Both the position numbers and the translations under genes were made by a program. The notes under the pieces were generated by a model. The model saw only the letters and a list, made by a program, of their open reading frames with translations. It was not told where the DNA came from and searched no databases. A stretch of DNA of 64,000 nt from Hydractinia symbiolongicarpus (taxonomy: Eukaryota; Cnidaria; Hydrozoa; Anthoathecata; Hydractiniidae), in NCBI RefSeq assembly GCF_029227915.1, contig NC_079879.1, positions 11,098,001-11,162,000 on the forward strand, given 5' to 3'. Each line of letters opens with the position of its first letter. The stretch's first letter is position 1. Below are positions 60,433 through 64,000 of the stretch, piece after piece.

Positions 60433-60982
60433 TCTCTTATAATAATACGGAGAGTGTGTCTGTTTGTGTGTCTGTGTGTCCGTGTGTCTGCTTTTCGCTT
60501 TTGAAGTTTATTCTCTAATACATGTAAATATCTTTTATTTTCTGTTGTGAAGATATATATTATAGGCATCCTTAAGAACTGCAAAAGAAACAAAGTGTAA
60601 AAAGTTTTTTAATTGCCTTTTAAACGCCCCCCTCAAATAGAAGCCCCCTCAGAATGTCAAAAAATTTAATAAACGCTCCAGGCGTTATTCGAAGCATTAC
60701 GGTATACATAATTCTAAAAAAAAATTTGGGGGTTTTGATGGGCCATTGTTGTGTCAGCAAAATTTTTAAACCCTTATATCTCATTATTCGCTCATCAAAA
60801 GCACATGATCATATACATTTTCTTGATCAGCGTTTTAAGCTCTACACAATAGAGGCAACATGAAATTAAGGTTCTAATTTTTTTTTTGTGGATGGTTTGC
60901 TGACATCATCAAAATTCAAATGACCCTTCTTTTTCATATTTATTCTGCCTCAGTGGATTTTTTCATGGGCTTTATCGACTAG
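60433..60982 (+). mobile_element. Helitron-like repeat, plus-strand copy
   Basis: It starts TCTCTTATAATAATACGGAG after an A and ends CATGGGCTTTATCGACTAG before a T, the TC...CTAG ends and A/T target expected for Helitrons. After the start comes a TGTGTCTG-rich run. About 220 bp before the end it matches the 56-kb copy in inverted orientation (TTCTTGATCAGCGTTTTAAG, CTGCCTCAGTGGATTTT). It includes a fragment of the TACCGTAATG MITE family (about 60620-60706). Confidence 0.65.
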
Positions 60983-61442
60983 TATAGTAATAATTTACAT
61001 TTTTATTTGGTCACTAAAACAAATAGAGGATATATATGTATGCTTACCCTGCTACACAGTTGCAATTTGCAGATTGAATCCAACCTGTTTTGTGCATTAC
61101 AACCCAAGTAATATACAATTTTTGCACTTTCCTATGCCTTTGACTTGGTAGCAGGGACCATTTTATGTAGCAGAATTCTAGATAGATAAAAGTTTGTGTG
61201 CTTTAAGTAATTTGTGTGTGAGCTCAGTAGGTGTGTGAACCAAATATTCGTACAAATCAACATAACTTATCTGGAAGTAGTTAAACATTGTCACTTTATT
61301 TACCAGGGTGCAGCGAGTAAGAATCTGCAAGTATTAGCTCCGTCCGTGAGCGTCAGTTTTTCGATATAGTAAGATTTATCCTATTTTGAAAGCTTTTAAA
61401 ATTAGTCCCAATTTTTAGACACTTTCAAAGGTACATAAACAC
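60983..61442. other. Short gene-free stretch
   Basis: Nothing recognisable; AT-rich DNA with no supported exon. Confidence 0.4.
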
Positions 61443-61658
61443 ACATGTGTGCATATGAAATATGAAAACAAGGAAGTGCTTCACCCAATCGGTACATTTT
61501 TTGCTGTGTTTAAATGTAGTGTTTTTCTAAGTCAATATTTATCAGAAAAGACATGCGTGCATATGAAATATGAAAGCAAGGAAGTGCTTCACCCAATCGG
61601 TACATTTTTTGCTGTGTTTAAATGTAGTGTTTTTCTAAGTCAATATTTATCAGAAAAG
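61443..61658. repeat. Tandem 108-bp duplication
   Basis: Two near-identical units (61443-61550 and 61551-61658) carry the same open frame, reading MKYENKEVLHPIGTFFAVFK-like text twice in phase. Only about three base differences are seen. Confidence 0.9.
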
Positions 61659-62296
61659 ATAGGCTGTATGTGCCTCGGCTGAACTCTGTTGTATAACATC
61701 ACCCAATGCTTTAAAAAATATGATTGACAGCTATTCTCGCTTTCCTGAACATGATTTTCATATGTTTGGTGGAGAAGTTGTATAATAAATATGGAAATAC
61801 CCGACCGGTAAGGTCTTTTTTGTTGAACAAGCAGACATTCTAGGATGGCAAAAAGAGCTTCAATCGCTAAATAAAAAAGCCTTCCTTTTTACAGTTTTGT
61901 GAGTGATGATATATTATTTGCTTATATTATATTATATGCTTTTTTATATTATATATTATATGCTTTTTTCATATGTTTTTTACTATTTAAGCTGCCATCT
62001 TTTGCCTGTCAAAAGTCTGAAAACTACTCATAATGCTTCACAGTGAAATAAGTCTATAAAATACATGACTATTTTATTAGAAAGGACAACAAAAAAACCA
62101 AAATTTAAATAAATAATATACAATACGAAAAGGTTTAGCAATTACCAATAAAGGGGTAAAATAAGCTTTTGCTGGGTTATAAGTCATGAAAATTGAGCGA
62201 ATGATGGCCACCACATGAAAATTATCAGCAATAATTTATTTCTCTGTTTAAATGCATTTAAGAAGTGTAATAAATAAATTGGTGTTATCGTTTTAG

Positions 62297-62455
62297 AAGT
62301 ATAAATTCATCAGAGGTTTGATTGGATATGAGAAGTACCAACGAAAATTTAACTACCTAAAGTCAGCGGCAGAATGGACGTCAAGGGCTATTGTATCTCT
62401 AGATCTTGCAGATAGCGAAATACGCTCAGTGAAACAGGCTGAAAAACTAGAAGCA
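62297..62455 (+). CDS. Isolated candidate exon, unknown gene
   Basis: ATCGTTTTAG acceptor, a 159-bp open frame (53 codons) and a GTAAGA donor. It reads KYKFIRGLIGYEKYQRKFNY, then LKSAAEWTSRAIVSLDLADS and EIRSVKQAEKLEA, a mix of charged and hydrophobic residues unlike AT-rich noise, with a helical character. An upstream stretch at 61815-61905 (VEQADILGWQKELQSLNKKA) might be another exon, but its acceptor is poor. I do not recognise the family. Confidence 0.4.
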
Positions 62456-64000
62456 GTAAGAAAATTTTTTTTCACATTAATATAACTTTATATTAAACAG
62501 CTAAAATGTTTATGAATGCGTCTATAAAGGTGGCAGTAACCCTTTTAAAATTTGGAAAACGATTCGCAGCCTAACATCCATATTTTTTTATAGCACTCTT
62601 GTCACGATTTTATATAATTCTAATACTATCTTTCACCCGAAGAATTTACCTTTAACAATTCCTCTTTAAACTAAAACGTTGTAAGTGATTTTAATTCATT
62701 CCATCATATAGTTCCAGTCCAGAAAAGATAATGTAATTATTGAAGAGAATTGCTAAAAACAACAAAGATAACACGTACCATAGAATAGAACATATGATGA
62801 CAATTTTTATAGCACTGCACTGTGCAAACTCCAACTTCTGATTTCTGTTAAATTACTTACCCACATACTATACGCGCTATATGTGCCATAGTTTTTTATA
62901 TGCCTTAATGCTTTATGAGCCTCTTTACATGCCTTACATGCCCTAGTGCTTTTACGTGAATTGGTGTTTCATAAAAACATAATTTTAATATATATGAAAA
63001 ATATATAAAATAATAAACAAGGGTGGGTTCTATTAAACGTCTACAAAAAACATTTGCAAATATTTTTTAACTCTTTTCTGCCACAACTCCCTTATAAGAT
63101 GTATCCAAGGCATGTTAAAGGATTAATGCATGCAGACACATAAAAAGCTGCATATAAAGCGCGTAGGCACTTGTTGCTCTTTTTGATGAGAAAACATTGT
63201 GATATGTTTACTCACAGAATTTTCCAAACTACAGGGTCAGCAGGAAGAATTTAAGAGGCATGGAACAACTAAGGTGACTTATGGGGCAACCCCATAAAGT
63301 TTGTGTAGGGAGAAATGACATCGTTGTTGCAGCCTTTTTAAGTTTTTACGTGTTTTGGTTTATTAGGGTGAAAAAGTTGTGAAACACCAAAAAATGCTAT
63401 TTTTGTGTTTCAAGGACAGGGAAATTGATGAAACACGCTATTTACGAATATCTATTATACTTATAGTTACGAACAATTTCATAAGTGACATGGCTTTTTT
63501 TTGTTAACCAATCACTTAATATTATTTAAACCTTGATAAAGCGTGATTGCATGTACAACGTGTGACGATAGAATGCAGCCCAATTAAATCTGAAAATCTT
63601 TATATGCAAACATCTTAAGGATGATAGGAGCTTTTAAAAAAATGTAAAAAGACTTTAAGTTGTGCAACAATCATCAACTTGTTCTAGAAATGCATAGCTT
63701 GGGCCATTTGTTGGACGACAATCTGGAATTTCTGTGAGAGTTTTGTGAAGGACACCCCATAGTAAAAATTGTGAAATTTTATGGTCGCAGATACTCAGAA
63801 ACAGCTCTCCCAACGTTTATTCATTGTAACATTGATCAAAGTTTTCGAGTCATTATTTTTTTTACCTGACCTGCCAAAATTTTTATGTTTTTAACTGGCC
63901 TACCATTTTTAAGTCCTTGTACACAAACCTGATCTACGTAATTTTATTTTTAATGTACACTTCATTGTTGCATGCTTAGCCAAATAAAACAATAAAAATG
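62456..64000. other. End of window, nothing recognised
   Basis: AT-rich sequence with no exon I can support; the gene to which 62297-62455 belongs may continue beyond the window. Confidence 0.35.

Overview
The window is AT-rich eukaryotic DNA with short to medium introns, standard GT-AG splice sites and AATAAA polyadenylation signals. Its genes are animal housekeeping and regulatory genes, and it carries many DNA transposons, MITEs, a tRNA-like SINE, Helitron-like repeats and a LINE. This content points to a metazoan, most likely a cnidarian and possibly a hydrozoan. That is an inference from composition and gene content; no species is proven.

Layout. 1-4.8 kb: a 2,976-bp Ginger-like DNA transposon (4-bp target duplication ACAC) sits inside an older SINE, followed by a second SINE and a 1-kb TA-flanked MITE. 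5.97-12.84 kb (+): epsin-related CLINT1 (EpsinR), eight exons, 5' exon not found. 14.80-15.59 kb (+): a single-exon RING-H2 protein. 15.80-21.20 kb (-): SMYD5, reconstructed here as 12 exons with consistent phases (400 aa), convergent with the RING gene. 21.73-23.11 kb (-): single-exon mitochondrial beta-ketoacyl-ACP synthase (OXSM). 23.4-28.4 kb: MITEs, SINEs and gene-poor DNA. 28.44-28.97 kb (+): GEMIN6. 29.87-34.75 kb (+): cyclin J, five exons, with a 51-bp minisatellite in the last intron. 35-38.3 kb: MITE cluster. 38.35-39.71 kb (+): a two-exon Sox HMG-box gene, closest to SoxE-type boxes. 43.9-48.6 kb: a graveyard of broken Harbinger, Tigger/pogo and gag-like sequences, including a perfect 29-bp-arm hairpin. 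50.69-53.10 kb (+): a two-exon type II membrane protein resembling a glycosyltransferase, with a 27-bp minisatellite in its intron. 54.5-56.16 kb (-): a 5'-truncated, frame-disrupted LINE. 56.2-61 kb: two oppositely oriented Helitron-like repeats. 61.4-62.5 kb: a 108-bp duplication and one isolated candidate exon.

The genes do not form one pathway. They cover membrane traffic (CLINT1), ubiquitylation (RING), lysine methylation (SMYD5), mitochondrial fatty-acid synthesis (OXSM), snRNP assembly (GEMIN6), cell cycle (CCNJ), transcription (Sox) and probable Golgi glycosylation. All exon models were read by eye from splice sites and family similarity, without transcripts or database searches.
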